DNA of 6,434 bases from Candidatus Sulfotelmatobacter sp. GTDB taxonomy: Bacteria; Acidobacteriota; Terriglobia; Terriglobales; Acidobacteriaceae. Both the position numbers and the translations under genes were made by a program. Position 1 is the stretch's first letter; every line of letters begins with the position of its first letter. Where the stretch lies: NCBI GenBank assembly GCA_030037575.1, contig JASHRB010000650.1, forward strand, positions 1 to 6,434, given 5' to 3'. Of the stretch, positions 1-5,964 are shown piece after piece. Under the pieces are notes generated by a model. It had not been told where the DNA came from. It did not search any database and worked only from the letters and a program-made list of their open reading frames with translations.

Positions 1-255
1 GAGGTCATGTCGCAAAGCGGAGCCTGCGCCGCAGAAACGCAAAACATTTCCGCCAACGGCGTGCTCTTCGCCATGGATCGCGATGTGCCGGTCGGGTCGA
101 TGGTCGATTTCACGATTTTGTTGCCCGGCAAAATTGTCGGGTCGCGGGGTGATGTACAGATCGACTGCCACGGCCGTGTGGTTCGCAGCTTTGAAGACCA
201 GGGCCGTCGCGGAGTAGGCGTAGTCATTGACGAGTACCATTTCGAGCGGGCATAG
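1..255 (+). CDS. PilZ-domain protein, C-terminal part (5' end outside the window)
   Basis: This is probably a c-di-GMP-binding PilZ domain. PilZ domains act as cytoplasmic receptors that pass c-di-GMP levels to motility, exopolysaccharide or transcription partners. The reading frame is open to the first base of the window. The first ATG (position 7) falls in the middle of the expected fold, so the true start should lie upstream. Counting from that ATG, the second PilZ signature N-x-S-x-x-G is visible as N13, S15 and G18 (NISANG). It is followed by the usual alternating beta strands (VDFTILLP, then GRVVR) and the typical ending GVGVVIDEYHF. The first signature, RxxxR, is not visible and should be encoded just left of the window, so c-di-GMP binding cannot be confirmed here. 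The stop is 11 bases before the response-regulator start, which suggests an operon. The family call is fairly firm; the partner and process are unknown. Confidence 0.85.
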   Translation, partial: EVMSQSGACAAETQNISANGVLFAMDRDVPVGSMVDFTILLPGKIVGSRGDVQIDCHGRVVRSFEDQGRRGVGVVIDEYHFERA

Positions 256-266
256 GAACAAAGCTG

Positions 267-1133
267 ATGGCTGGAACTTCAGTTAGCGTGGGAGAAAATC
301 ACGGCGTTCATCCGAACAACGGCAGCAGCCAGTTGATTCGTGTGATCCTTGCCGATACCCAGGCCATCTTCCGCGCCGGCCTGCGCAAGATTTTCGCGCT
401 CGAAGATGACATCCGCGTGGTCGGCCAGGCGGAAACTCTGCCGCAAACGCAATCCGCAATAACGAAGTTTTCTGCAGACATTCTGATTTTTGAATCCGCT
501 CTCGCTCCCAATCCGGTTGAAGCGATAACCGAACTTCTGCGCCAGGCGCCGCATCTCAAGGTGGTCGTGGTCACTCCGAATTCCGATGAACAGCTGACGC
601 TGGATCTGTTTCGCCGCGGTGCGCACGGCATTCTAACGCGCGAGGTCGAACCCGAATTGCTGGTGGATTGCCTGCGCAAAGTCGCAGCCGGCGAACCCTG
701 GCTCGAGAGTCAGGCCGTGCAGTGGGTCATGGAAGCTTATCGCGGCCACAATCTGCGGCCCTCGGGAGCCCGCCCCAAAGTTCAGCTCACGCCCAAAGAA
801 ACGCTCATCGTTTCCTGCGTTACGCAGGGAATGAAGAACAAGGAAATCGCGGTGCGCGTCGGCACCACCGAACAGGTGGTAAAAAATTATCTGCGCAAAG
901 TGTATGACAAACTGGGCGTCGCTGACCGCCTCGAACTCGCGCTCTACTGCCTGAGCCATCACGTCGTCGACGGTGTGAAGCCGCCGCCAGCGCCGTCAAC
1001 GGCTGCGCTCGACGACGGGAATGCGCCCAACACCGCCGCCGCCGCCGTGGCGGGCGCAGGTGCATCCGGTTCTGGTTCGAATACTGCGAGCGCCGATTTG
1101 CCCGATACCCTGCTACCTCCCAAATCCCTGTAA
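267..1133 (+). CDS. LuxR/NarL-family response regulator with a degenerate receiver domain
   Basis: This is a cytoplasmic DNA-binding regulator of 288 residues. A receiver-like domain spans about residues 23-142 and a LuxR-type helix-turn-helix about 173-230; the recognition helix region reads TEQVVKNYLRKVYDKLGV. A Pro/Ala/Gly/Ser-rich, probably disordered tail follows (about 235-288), which is unusual because NarL-type regulators normally end at the HTH. By alignment to the family pattern, several phosphorylation residues are altered. The paired acidic residues are D30-T31, the phospho-acceptor Asp position is E76 (in ILIFES), and the conserved Lys is R125 (in GILTRE). The switch Thr is kept as T103. 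The fold therefore seems intact, but ordinary Asp phosphorylation looks unlikely; Glu may mimic the active state. The ATG lies 11 bases after the PilZ stop, with a weak AGGA at 254-257. No histidine kinase gene is in view. Target genes cannot be deduced. Confidence 0.93.
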   Translation: MAGTSVSVGENHGVHPNNGSSQLIRVILADTQAIFRAGLRKIFALEDDIRVVGQAETLPQTQSAITKFSADILIFESALAPNPVEAITELLRQAPHLKVVVVTPNSDEQLTLDLFRRGAHGILTREVEPELLVDCLRKVAAGEPWLESQAVQWVMEAYRGHNLRPSGARPKVQLTPKETLIVSCVTQGMKNKEIAVRVGTTEQVVKNYLRKVYDKLGVADRLELALYCLSHHVVDGVKPPPAPSTAALDDGNAPNTAAAAVAGAGASGSGSNTASADLPDTLLPPKSL

Positions 1134-1248
1134 TCCCATCCCGATCCTTTTTTGCGGAGGGGTTTTACCGAGTTCATTCTGATCGTCTCGGTTATGCAAT
1201 CGTGTCCTTCTTCGTATTGAGTCCGCGGAGTCGGCCGTTCAACCCCGC

Positions 1249-2139
1249 TCAGAACCACAATCCCCACAGCCAGTCCACAGTCGCATGCGTGATCGTGGAG
1301 GCGGGAAGGCGACGGTTTTCGCGCCAGGCGCGGCCATAGAAGACTCCCGCAATCGTAGCCAGCAAAACATAGGGCCAGTTAAAATGTGGCATGCGTGCGC
1401 CCAGGCGCTTGTTGAAGTGCGAAAGCCCGAATATCACAGAAGCGATCGCCAATGCCGCGCGCCGTCCCAGGCGGCGCTCCAGTAAATTCTGCACCCAGGC
1501 GCGGAAGAAAAGCTCTTCTGGCAGCGCCGTAAACACAAAGATGAGCCCCCAGCGCAACCCGGCCGCGCCAACTCCCGGCAGGTCGCGATGCGGATGAATG
1601 AATCCCAGCGCAATTCCCAGCGCAATCACGATGGGCGCCAAGAAAAAAAGCTCGCGTATCCCGGTTTTCCAATCGCTCCGGCGCAGACGAAAATCGAATC
1701 CGCACCCGCTCAATTGCCGGACAGCGAGAAATCCATACAGCCCCGCATCCACCAGGAACAATTCGTTCAGCGCCCGCAGACCGCTCGGCCACGCGCTTTC
1801 AAACCAGCGCAAATCGACCGCGAGGCCGACCGCCAGCAGAACGAAGGCGTCCCGCCAATCGCCGCGCTGCTCCGGATCGGCAGCCGCGGCCCGCAGCAGC
1901 AGCCATGCGATGGCAACCGGCAACAGCGCGTATAACCCGCACCACGGCCAGGCAAACGTGTGCGCCGAAATCGCAACCGACAAATAGGGCACCGCCAAGA
2001 CTGTCGGGACGCCCACCCGCACCGCCTTAGGCCACCTCTGAAGGGCGCGCGCAACGCGCTCGCCGAAGAACGCAAAAGCCAGCGCAACCGCCAATTCCAG
2101 GGCAAACGCCACCATCGCCGCCGGGGTCGCATTCCGCAT
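1249..2139 (-). CDS. CPBP-family intramembrane metalloprotease (CAAX protease/Abi type)
   Basis: This is a polytopic inner-membrane protein of 296 residues, from the family that includes the CAAX prenyl protease Rce1 and bacterial bacteriocin-immunity or Abi proteins. The hallmark motifs are in order. Motif 1 is EExxxR (E208, E209, R213 in LPEELFFRAW). Motif 2 is FxxxH (F237, H241 in IFGLSH). Motif 3 is H285 followed four residues later by D289 (THATVDW), where the family more often has Asn. Hydrophobic segments lie at about residues 8-26, 43-60, 66-83, 98-110, 126-142, 166-182, 196-206, 229-242 and 257-270. The catalytic Glu and His ligands are present, so the enzyme is probably active. The substrate is unknown: no peptide, bacteriocin or prenylation gene is adjacent. 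It is convergent with the response regulator and divergent from the YIP1 gene. No strong Shine-Dalgarno precedes the chosen ATG, and M9 is a possible alternative start. Confidence 0.93.
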   Translation of the reverse strand: MRNATPAAMVAFALELAVALAFAFFGERVARALQRWPKAVRVGVPTVLAVPYLSVAISAHTFAWPWCGLYALLPVAIAWLLLRAAAADPEQRGDWRDAFVLLAVGLAVDLRWFESAWPSGLRALNELFLVDAGLYGFLAVRQLSGCGFDFRLRRSDWKTGIRELFFLAPIVIALGIALGFIHPHRDLPGVGAAGLRWGLIFVFTALPEELFFRAWVQNLLERRLGRRAALAIASVIFGLSHFNKRLGARMPHFNWPYVLLATIAGVFYGRAWRENRRLPASTITHATVDWLWGLWF

Positions 2140-2286
2140 GGCATCATCTTAAACGGAGGCTCGAGGCAAACCGGCTGTGGGCGGCGGGCAGCGGATGGCT
2201 TTGACGTGTCTGCCGCAAAACTCGCTCATTCCGAGCACAGCATTTCTGGCGCGACCCACTCCGGAAAGCGCGCAAGCCAAGCGCGT

Positions 2287-2309
2287 CGCCGGGAGCCGGC
2301 GTCCCGGCG
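2287..2309. repeat. GC-rich perfect palindrome in the divergent intergenic region
   Basis: An 8-bp perfect stem (CGCCGGGA at 2287-2294 against TCCCGGCG at 2302-2309) encloses a 7-base loop. It lies between the divergent CPBP and YIP1 genes, about 48 bases upstream of the predicted -35 box. There is no T-tract on either side, so it is a poor intrinsic terminator. On the minus strand it reads GGGACGCCGGCTCCCGGCG, which resembles palindromic repeats I recall as abundant between genes in Acidobacteriota and Verrucomicrobiota. That resemblance is from memory and is not proven here. An operator for a dimeric regulator is an alternative. The rest of the gap (2140-2417) shows no coding signal. Confidence 0.45.
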
Positions 2310-2356
2310 GGTCGAGGTTCCGCGATCCAACTAGCCCGACTGCCCGTAACCTCCGC

Positions 2357-2385
2357 TTGTCTGATCAATCCCCTCGGACTAAAAT
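2357..2385 (+). promoter_or_regulatory. Predicted sigma70-type promoter of the YIP1-family gene
   Basis: A -35 box TTGTCT (2357-2362, 4 of 6 matches to TTGACA) and a -10 box TAAAAT (2380-2385, 5 of 6 matches to TATAAT) are separated by the ideal 17 bases. Transcription would begin near 2392, giving a leader of about 26 bases that contains the AGGAG ribosome-binding site at 2406-2410. This is prediction from sequence only. Confidence 0.5.
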
Positions 2386-2417
2386 TCCTTGCCGGCAAAG
2401 TTTATAGGAGACGCCCT

Positions 2418-3182
2418 ATGGCTACTGCTCCCCTTTCGCCCGTAGCTGTCCCCGCTCCAACATCCGCCGCTCTTTCTCAAACAGCGCGCATCGTCAACAC
2501 GTTCGTGACCCCCTCCAAAACCTTTACCGACCTGCGCCGCAGTGCTGCCTGGTGGGCGCCGTTTCTGCTGATGGTCGTTATCTCGTCGTTGTTCGTGTAT
2601 ATGGCGGGGCAGAAGATCGGCTTCCGCAAGATCATGGAAAATCAGATGCAGGCCCAGCCCAAGGCCCAGGCCCGCCTGGACAGCCTGCCCGCTGACCAGC
2701 GCGAGCAGCGTCTGGAAGGGGGCGCAAAGGTGACGGCGGTTGTTTCCTACGCCTTCCCGGCGATCACGCTCTTTTTCTGGCTCATTATCGCGTTAGCTCT
2801 GTTCGCCACGTTCAAGGTGGCTGCGGGCGCGGATGTTTCCTTCGGCGTTTCCTTGGCCATCGTCATCTATGCCGCGCTGCCCCTCCTGTTAAAAACCGTA
2901 CTGGCCATGGCTTCCGTGGCGGCCGGCATGAGCCCCGCTTCGTTTTCCTTTCAGAATCCCGTGGCCACCAACCCAGGTTATTTCATGAGCCCCGGGGGCA
3001 ACGTCTTTTTGTACAACATCGCCACCGGCATCGACATGTTTATGATTTGGACTCTTGTTCTCACCGTTATCGGCTTCACCTGCGTAAGCAAGGTCAAGCG
3101 GGGAACCTCCTATGCCATCGTGTTTGGATGGTGGGCGATATTCACCGTGGTCGCAGCTGCGCTGAGCGCGGCTTTGGCGTAG
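2418..3182 (+). CDS. YIP1-family integral membrane protein
   Basis: This is an inner-membrane protein of 254 residues. The layout matches the bacterial Yip1 domain family, whose role in bacteria is poorly defined. After a short Pro/Ala-rich cytoplasmic start, the segment RIVNTFVTPSKTF (about 24-36) followed by WWAPF is the family's typical lead-in to the first membrane helix (about 46-63). A charged, Gln-rich soluble stretch follows (about 65-104). Further hydrophobic helices lie at about 107-131, 140-170, 203-222 and 232-253. The start is well supported: AGGAG at 2406-2410 sits 7 bases before the ATG, and a good promoter lies just upstream. The gene is likely monocistronic or the first of a short plus-strand run, since a hairpin directly follows its stop. 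The family call rests on topology and the N-terminal signature, with no catalytic motif to confirm it. Confidence 0.87.
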   Translation: MATAPLSPVAVPAPTSAALSQTARIVNTFVTPSKTFTDLRRSAAWWAPFLLMVVISSLFVYMAGQKIGFRKIMENQMQAQPKAQARLDSLPADQREQRLEGGAKVTAVVSYAFPAITLFFWLIIALALFATFKVAAGADVSFGVSLAIVIYAALPLLLKTVLAMASVAAGMSPASFSFQNPVATNPGYFMSPGGNVFLYNIATGIDMFMIWTLVLTVIGFTCVSKVKRGTSYAIVFGWWAIFTVVAAALSAALA

Positions 3183-3183
3183 T

Positions 3184-3202
3184 TCTGCGCCGGCGGCGCA
3201 GA
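3184..3202 (+). terminator. Hairpin directly after the YIP1-family stop codon
   Basis: A perfect 8-bp stem (TCTGCGCC at 3184-3191 against GGCGCAGA at 3195-3202) with a 3-base loop begins two bases after the TAG stop. The position suggests transcript end formation or 3' end protection. There is no T-tract after the stem, so it does not fit a classical intrinsic terminator. Rho-dependent ending or partial readthrough into the DinB-like gene remains possible. Confidence 0.45.
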
Positions 3203-3267
3203 GAGTGACACGTCGAAACTCGCAACCGATTAGGATCGAAACCTGCGGATTCGTCGCTCCGCATGCC

Positions 3268-3281
3268 AGGAGGCAACTGTG
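3268..3281 (+). promoter_or_regulatory. Strong ribosome-binding site that fixes a GTG start
   Basis: AGGAGG (3268-3273) is a full Shine-Dalgarno match and lies 5 bases before GTG (3279-3281). This supports the GTG as the real start of the DinB-like gene. The nearby ATG at 3263 is in another frame and overlaps the ribosome-binding site region. Confidence 0.75.
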
Positions 3282-3845
3282 AAATTCGGTTCCGCTTTCT
3301 CTGCTCTTTTTTGCTTCATCCTTTCCGGCCTCATGCTGGCCCAAACTGCGGGCTCGTCTTCCGCCACAGACGCTGCGCCCGTGAAGGATCCGGTTGCAAC
3401 CGGCCTACGGACGTTGCTGACGCACTCCCGCACCAACACTCTCGGTGCCATCAAGGCCATGCCCCCCGACAAATTCAGTTACCAGCCCACGCCCCAACAG
3501 ATGACATTTGCCCATCTGGTCGTGCACATCACCGGATTCAACAATTCCTTCTGCGCTAAAGCTGCCGACGTTCCCGCGCCCAAAGTCGAAGAGCCGAAAG
3601 AAACCGATGGTAAAGACAAGCTGCTTGCTGCTGCCACCGCGTCCTACGATTTTTGCGAGGATGCTCTCGGCAAAATGGACGACTCCAAGCTCGGCGACGA
3701 CATCGACTTGTTCGGAGGCCATCGCGCTGCGCGCGCCACGGCCGTGCTGATTTTAGCCGGTGGCTGGGCCGACCACTACTCGACGGCCGCGATGTACCTG
3801 CGCCTGAACGGAATTCTGCCGCCCAGCGCGCAGCCGAAGAAGTAA
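3279..3845 (+). CDS. Secreted DinB-like (DinB_2 superfamily) four-helix protein
   Basis: This protein has 188 residues. A signal peptide is visible: K2, then a hydrophobic core at about residues 4-20, with likely cleavage near LMLA-Q (21/22). The mature protein is therefore exported, probably to the periplasm. The rest matches the DinB/YfiT metal-binding helical-bundle superfamily. H83 (in LVVHITGF) fits the first metal-ligand position, and DHYSTAAMYLRLNGILPPS (165-183) fits the conserved final helix with H166. The partner histidine usually found four residues before that (H-x3-H) is G162 here, so the metal site seems incomplete. Cytoplasmic relatives include bacillithiol-type S-transferases and damage-induced proteins; the role of secreted forms is unknown. 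The GTG start is set by a perfect AGGAGG. The neighbours offer no pathway clue. Confidence 0.88.
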   Translation: MKFGSAFSALFCFILSGLMLAQTAGSSSATDAAPVKDPVATGLRTLLTHSRTNTLGAIKAMPPDKFSYQPTPQQMTFAHLVVHITGFNNSFCAKAADVPAPKVEEPKETDGKDKLLAAATASYDFCEDALGKMDDSKLGDDIDLFGGHRAARATAVLILAGGWADHYSTAAMYLRLNGILPPSAQPKK

Positions 3846-3860
3846 AGCGAACGACTCCAA

Positions 3861-3896
3861 GTTGGGCATCCCCAGCTGCGTTCTTGTCCGCCCAAC
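3861..3896 (+). terminator. Possible terminator-like inverted repeat after the DinB-like gene
   Basis: GTTGGGC (3861-3867) and GCCCAAC (3890-3896) form a perfect 7-bp inverted repeat with a 22-base loop, starting 16 bases after the stop codon. The loop is long and no T-tract follows directly (only CTTGTTTATGG about ten bases later). It is a weak terminator candidate, or an operator-like dyad upstream of the next gene. Confidence 0.25.
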
Positions 3897-3981
3897 CTGA
3901 GCAGGCTTGTTTATGGCCCGCGAATTGAGATGTTTGGGCGTGTAAGCCGGCGAAAAAAACGTGCGAGACGAGCAGGTGTCT

Positions 3982-4716
3982 ATGAGGCGCGTACTGTATT
4001 CATGGTTCGCATGCTGGGTGGCGGCGATCACATGCCCGGCGATACCGCAAACGACAAACTCCACGGCTGAGCGCTCTTCAAACCAGACGGCCGTCCGTGG
4101 AACGCTGGTGGCCGAGCTGGCCAAATCCATCAGTGCGAGGAAAGCCAGGGCCGGTGAACAAATCGAAGCGCGCGTGACCATGGACCTCCTTTCACGGGGC
4201 GAGATCATCATTCCAAGAGGCACGAAAATCATCGGCCACATCGTCAGCGCCAGAACCCCTACCAGGCAGGCGGGAAACGCCACGGTGGAAATAGCTTTTG
4301 ATCGCATGCTAGTAAAAAAAGCGGGCGAGATCCCTCTGAAGGTAGCGATCCAGGCGCTGGCAGCCCCAGTGCGGACGAACAGTCCGAACGCCGAGGCCGT
4401 CAGTGACCTGGATTTGGCGGCACAAACCAATTCACGTCCCGCTCCCGGACCGAACGAGAGGAGAGACATCGCGCAAACAACCTATCCCGGCACCCGTGGT
4501 CCGGCAAACGCATCCGGCGCCGGCAAGCAAGCGGGCGAGGGTAGCGGAGGGTCTGGAAACCTTGGTCAATCGTTAGGGCCGGCGAGCCGGGGGGTTATTG
4601 GCATCAAAGGAATTGAGTTGGGCAACACCCCATCGGGCTTCGCCATCAGTTCCGATAGCGGAAAGCTCCGCCTGGAAAGTGGCACACAACTCGTGCTGCG
4701 TATTCTAGCACCCTAA
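3982..4716 (+). CDS. Secreted protein of unknown function with a Gly-rich linker
   Basis: I recognise the overall type as one found in Acidobacteriota, but I know no function. Starting at the ATG at 3982, the 244-residue protein opens with a good signal peptide: MRR, then a hydrophobic core to about residue 18, with likely cleavage around residues 18-24. The frame also allows a GTG start at 3961, which would put a charged MRDEQVS before the signal, and a GTG at 3976. The ATG is preferred on signal-peptide grounds, although its ribosome site is weak (AGG at 3974-3976). A beta-rich core spans about 38-129, containing RGTLVAEL, IIIPRGTKIIGHI and VEIAFDRMLVK. The IPRGT element recalls the periplasmic beta-barrel of VirB10/TrbI proteins, but no secretion genes are nearby. 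A disordered Gly/Ser/Ala-rich linker (about 150-205) leads to a short beta-rich end (about 206-244). The cysteine at residue 18 is preceded by Thr, so it is a poor lipobox. Confidence 0.8.
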   Translation: MRRVLYSWFACWVAAITCPAIPQTTNSTAERSSNQTAVRGTLVAELAKSISARKARAGEQIEARVTMDLLSRGEIIIPRGTKIIGHIVSARTPTRQAGNATVEIAFDRMLVKKAGEIPLKVAIQALAAPVRTNSPNAEAVSDLDLAAQTNSRPAPGPNERRDIAQTTYPGTRGPANASGAGKQAGEGSGGSGNLGQSLGPASRGVIGIKGIELGNTPSGFAISSDSGKLRLESGTQLVLRILAP

Positions 4717-4826
4717 TCGCTGATCGATTCTTGCCAGAGAGCCAAACACTGACCCGCGAGCGAAAGCGCTGACCCCAAGGCCCCGCAGACGACGTTCACC
4801 GGCCCGCGGTGTAAACCCCGGGAAGA

Positions 4827-5855
4827 CTACTTAATCTGAACCAGTTGGGTTGGCTCGGCCATCGCGGCCAGAGCCGACGGCGCCTGCTGCGGCGCGCGCC
4901 AGCTGTCGAAAATCGAAACCTGGTGCACGCACGAAACCGTGCAGTGCGGCGCGCAGCTTTTCTCGCTGAGATATTCGCGGCGAAGATCGTCGCGCGTGTA
5001 GGTTGCGAGCGGAACCCCGGGACAGCCGCGCTGTTGCGAGCAGTAATGCACCAAACCGTCCTCGCAAATATATAAATAGCGCGCCCCGGCGCGGCATCGC
5101 CAATCGTTTGGCTGGCCTTGCGCAATGTTGTCCTGAAACGCGTTGATACGGGTGAAGCTGCGCTTCTCCATCGACTTCATTTGCTGATAAATCCTGCGCT
5201 CTTCCTCGCCCAGCGGCTGCAACTGCCCGCTGCCGTCGTGAATGATTCCAATCGTTGAGCTGAAACCAAGTTCAATGGCGCGCTTGCCGATGGTCAGCGC
5301 ATCCTGGGGCTGAGCAATTCCGCTTCCCACCACCGAATTGATGTTCACGTGAAAATCCGCGTGCTCGGCCAGCAGCTGTAGCTTCTTGTCGAGCACTTTC
5401 AAACTCTTTTTCGAGACCTCGTCGGGATTTACATTGTCGATCGAAATTTGCAGCCACTCGAGTCCGGCGCGATTCAGGCTCTCGACCCGCTGGGCAACCA
5501 GCAGATAACCGTTCGTGATCAGCCCCGCGATCATGCCGTTCGCGCGAATACGGCGAATAATGTCATCGAGTTCTGGGTGCAGCAGCGGCTCACCGCCGGA
5601 AATCGTTATGACTGCTGTGCCCAACTCGCCCAGCTTGTCGACCCGTCGGAACATTTCTTCGGTCGGCACTGGCTTCGAAAAATCGTCGAACTCGTTGCAG
5701 TACGTACACGCCAGATTGCATCGGCGGATGGGAATAATGTGCGCAAGCAGCGGATGCTCGGTCGAAGCGAATGCGCGCGCGGCCATCACCGCTCCCCGCA
5801 GATTGCGGTGCAGCGCTTTGCCTCGCCGGCGCAAGGTTGTCAGTACGGACGGCAT
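4827..5855 (-). CDS. Radical SAM protein with SPASM-like C-terminal cysteines
   Basis: This is a predicted cytoplasmic iron-sulfur enzyme of 342 residues that would cleave S-adenosylmethionine to start radical chemistry; its substrate is unknown. The canonical CxxxCxxC cluster motif is C46, C50, C53 (in [10 protein letters not shown]). The SAM-binding GGEP is at 87-90, and later strands LITNGY (112-117) and LQISID (135-140) complete the TIM-barrel pattern. The C-terminal region carries seven more cysteines: C254, C264, C272, C278, C301, C305 and C309. C254 to G267 and then G-x4-C272 match the first half of a SPASM domain. The second half is C301-x3-C305-x3-C309, so one or two auxiliary Fe-S clusters are likely. 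Related enzymes modify peptides or proteins, or act on small molecules. No precursor peptide is evident. The ATG lacks a clear Shine-Dalgarno; M24 is an alternative but would trim a basic N-terminal helix. An ACT-domain gene lies upstream on the same strand. Confidence 0.94.
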   Translation of the reverse strand: MPSVLTTLRRRGKALHRNLRGAVMAARAFASTEHPLLAHIIPIRRCNLACTYCNEFDDFSKPVPTEEMFRRVDKLGELGTAVITISGGEPLLHPELDDIIRRIRANGMIAGLITNGYLLVAQRVESLNRAGLEWLQISIDNVNPDEVSKKSLKVLDKKLQLLAEHADFHVNINSVVGSGIAQPQDALTIGKRAIELGFSSTIGIIHDGSGQLQPLGEEERRIYQQMKSMEKRSFTRINAFQDNIAQGQPNDWRCRAGARYLYICEDGLVHYCSQQRGCPGVPLATYTRDDLRREYLSEKSCAPHCTVSCVHQVSIFDSWRAPQQAPSALAAMAEPTQLVQIK

Positions 5856-5870
5856 GAGCTTGATGTTTCT

Positions 5871-5879
5871 ATTACATCA
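5871..5879 (-). promoter_or_regulatory. Possible extended -10 promoter for the radical SAM gene
   Basis: On the minus strand the sequence reads TGATGTAAT. This is an extended -10 element (TGn) followed by TGTAAT, which matches TATAAT at 5 of 6 positions. No -35 box is seen at the right distance. Transcription would start within about 10-15 bases of the ATG, giving a very short leader, which agrees with the lack of a Shine-Dalgarno site. If real, the radical SAM gene would not depend on the ACT gene promoter. Confidence 0.27.
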
Positions 5880-5964
5880 TGAATACGCCGACGGTGGTGC
5901 CTAAGCTCGAGTGTTCGGGGAATCTGAAGGAGCAGATGGCGGCGATTGCCATGCAGCCGGGAAC

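Noticed and set aside
1168..1191. CCGAG...CTCGG inverted repeat between the convergent regulator and CPBP genes
   Set aside because: The stem is only 5 bp with a 14-base loop, and the nearby T-run (1148-1153) lies before it rather than after. Not a credible terminator.
279..1267. Several open frames antisense to, or out of frame with, the response regulator
   Set aside because: They are shadows of a gene with clear receiver and HTH domains, and none shows a plausible protein pattern.
1588..1987. Overlapping plus-strand open frames (115 and 129 codons) opposite the CPBP protease
   Set aside because: Their translations are Arg/Gln/Pro/Ser-rich antisense products of GC-rich coding sequence. 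The minus-strand frame has all three CPBP motifs.
3205..3236. GTGACA ... TAGGAT as a promoter for the DinB-like gene
   Set aside because: The spacer is 20 bases and the -10 match is only 4 of 6, so it is not convincing.
3753..4469. Long minus-strand open frame (238 codons) opposite the secreted orphan gene
   Set aside because: It spans the 3' part of the DinB-like gene, the gap and most of the secreted gene in antisense. It shows no recognisable domain, whereas the plus-strand frames carry signal peptides and family motifs.
4749..4775. Direct repeat CTGACCC (4749-4755 and 4769-4775) between convergent genes
   Set aside because: Two 7-base copies 20 bases apart, with no third copy or associated dyad; likely chance in GC-rich sequence.
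4797..4811. CACCG/CGGTG hairpin before the radical SAM stop
   Set aside because: A 5-bp stem without a T-tract on either strand; too weak to call a terminator.
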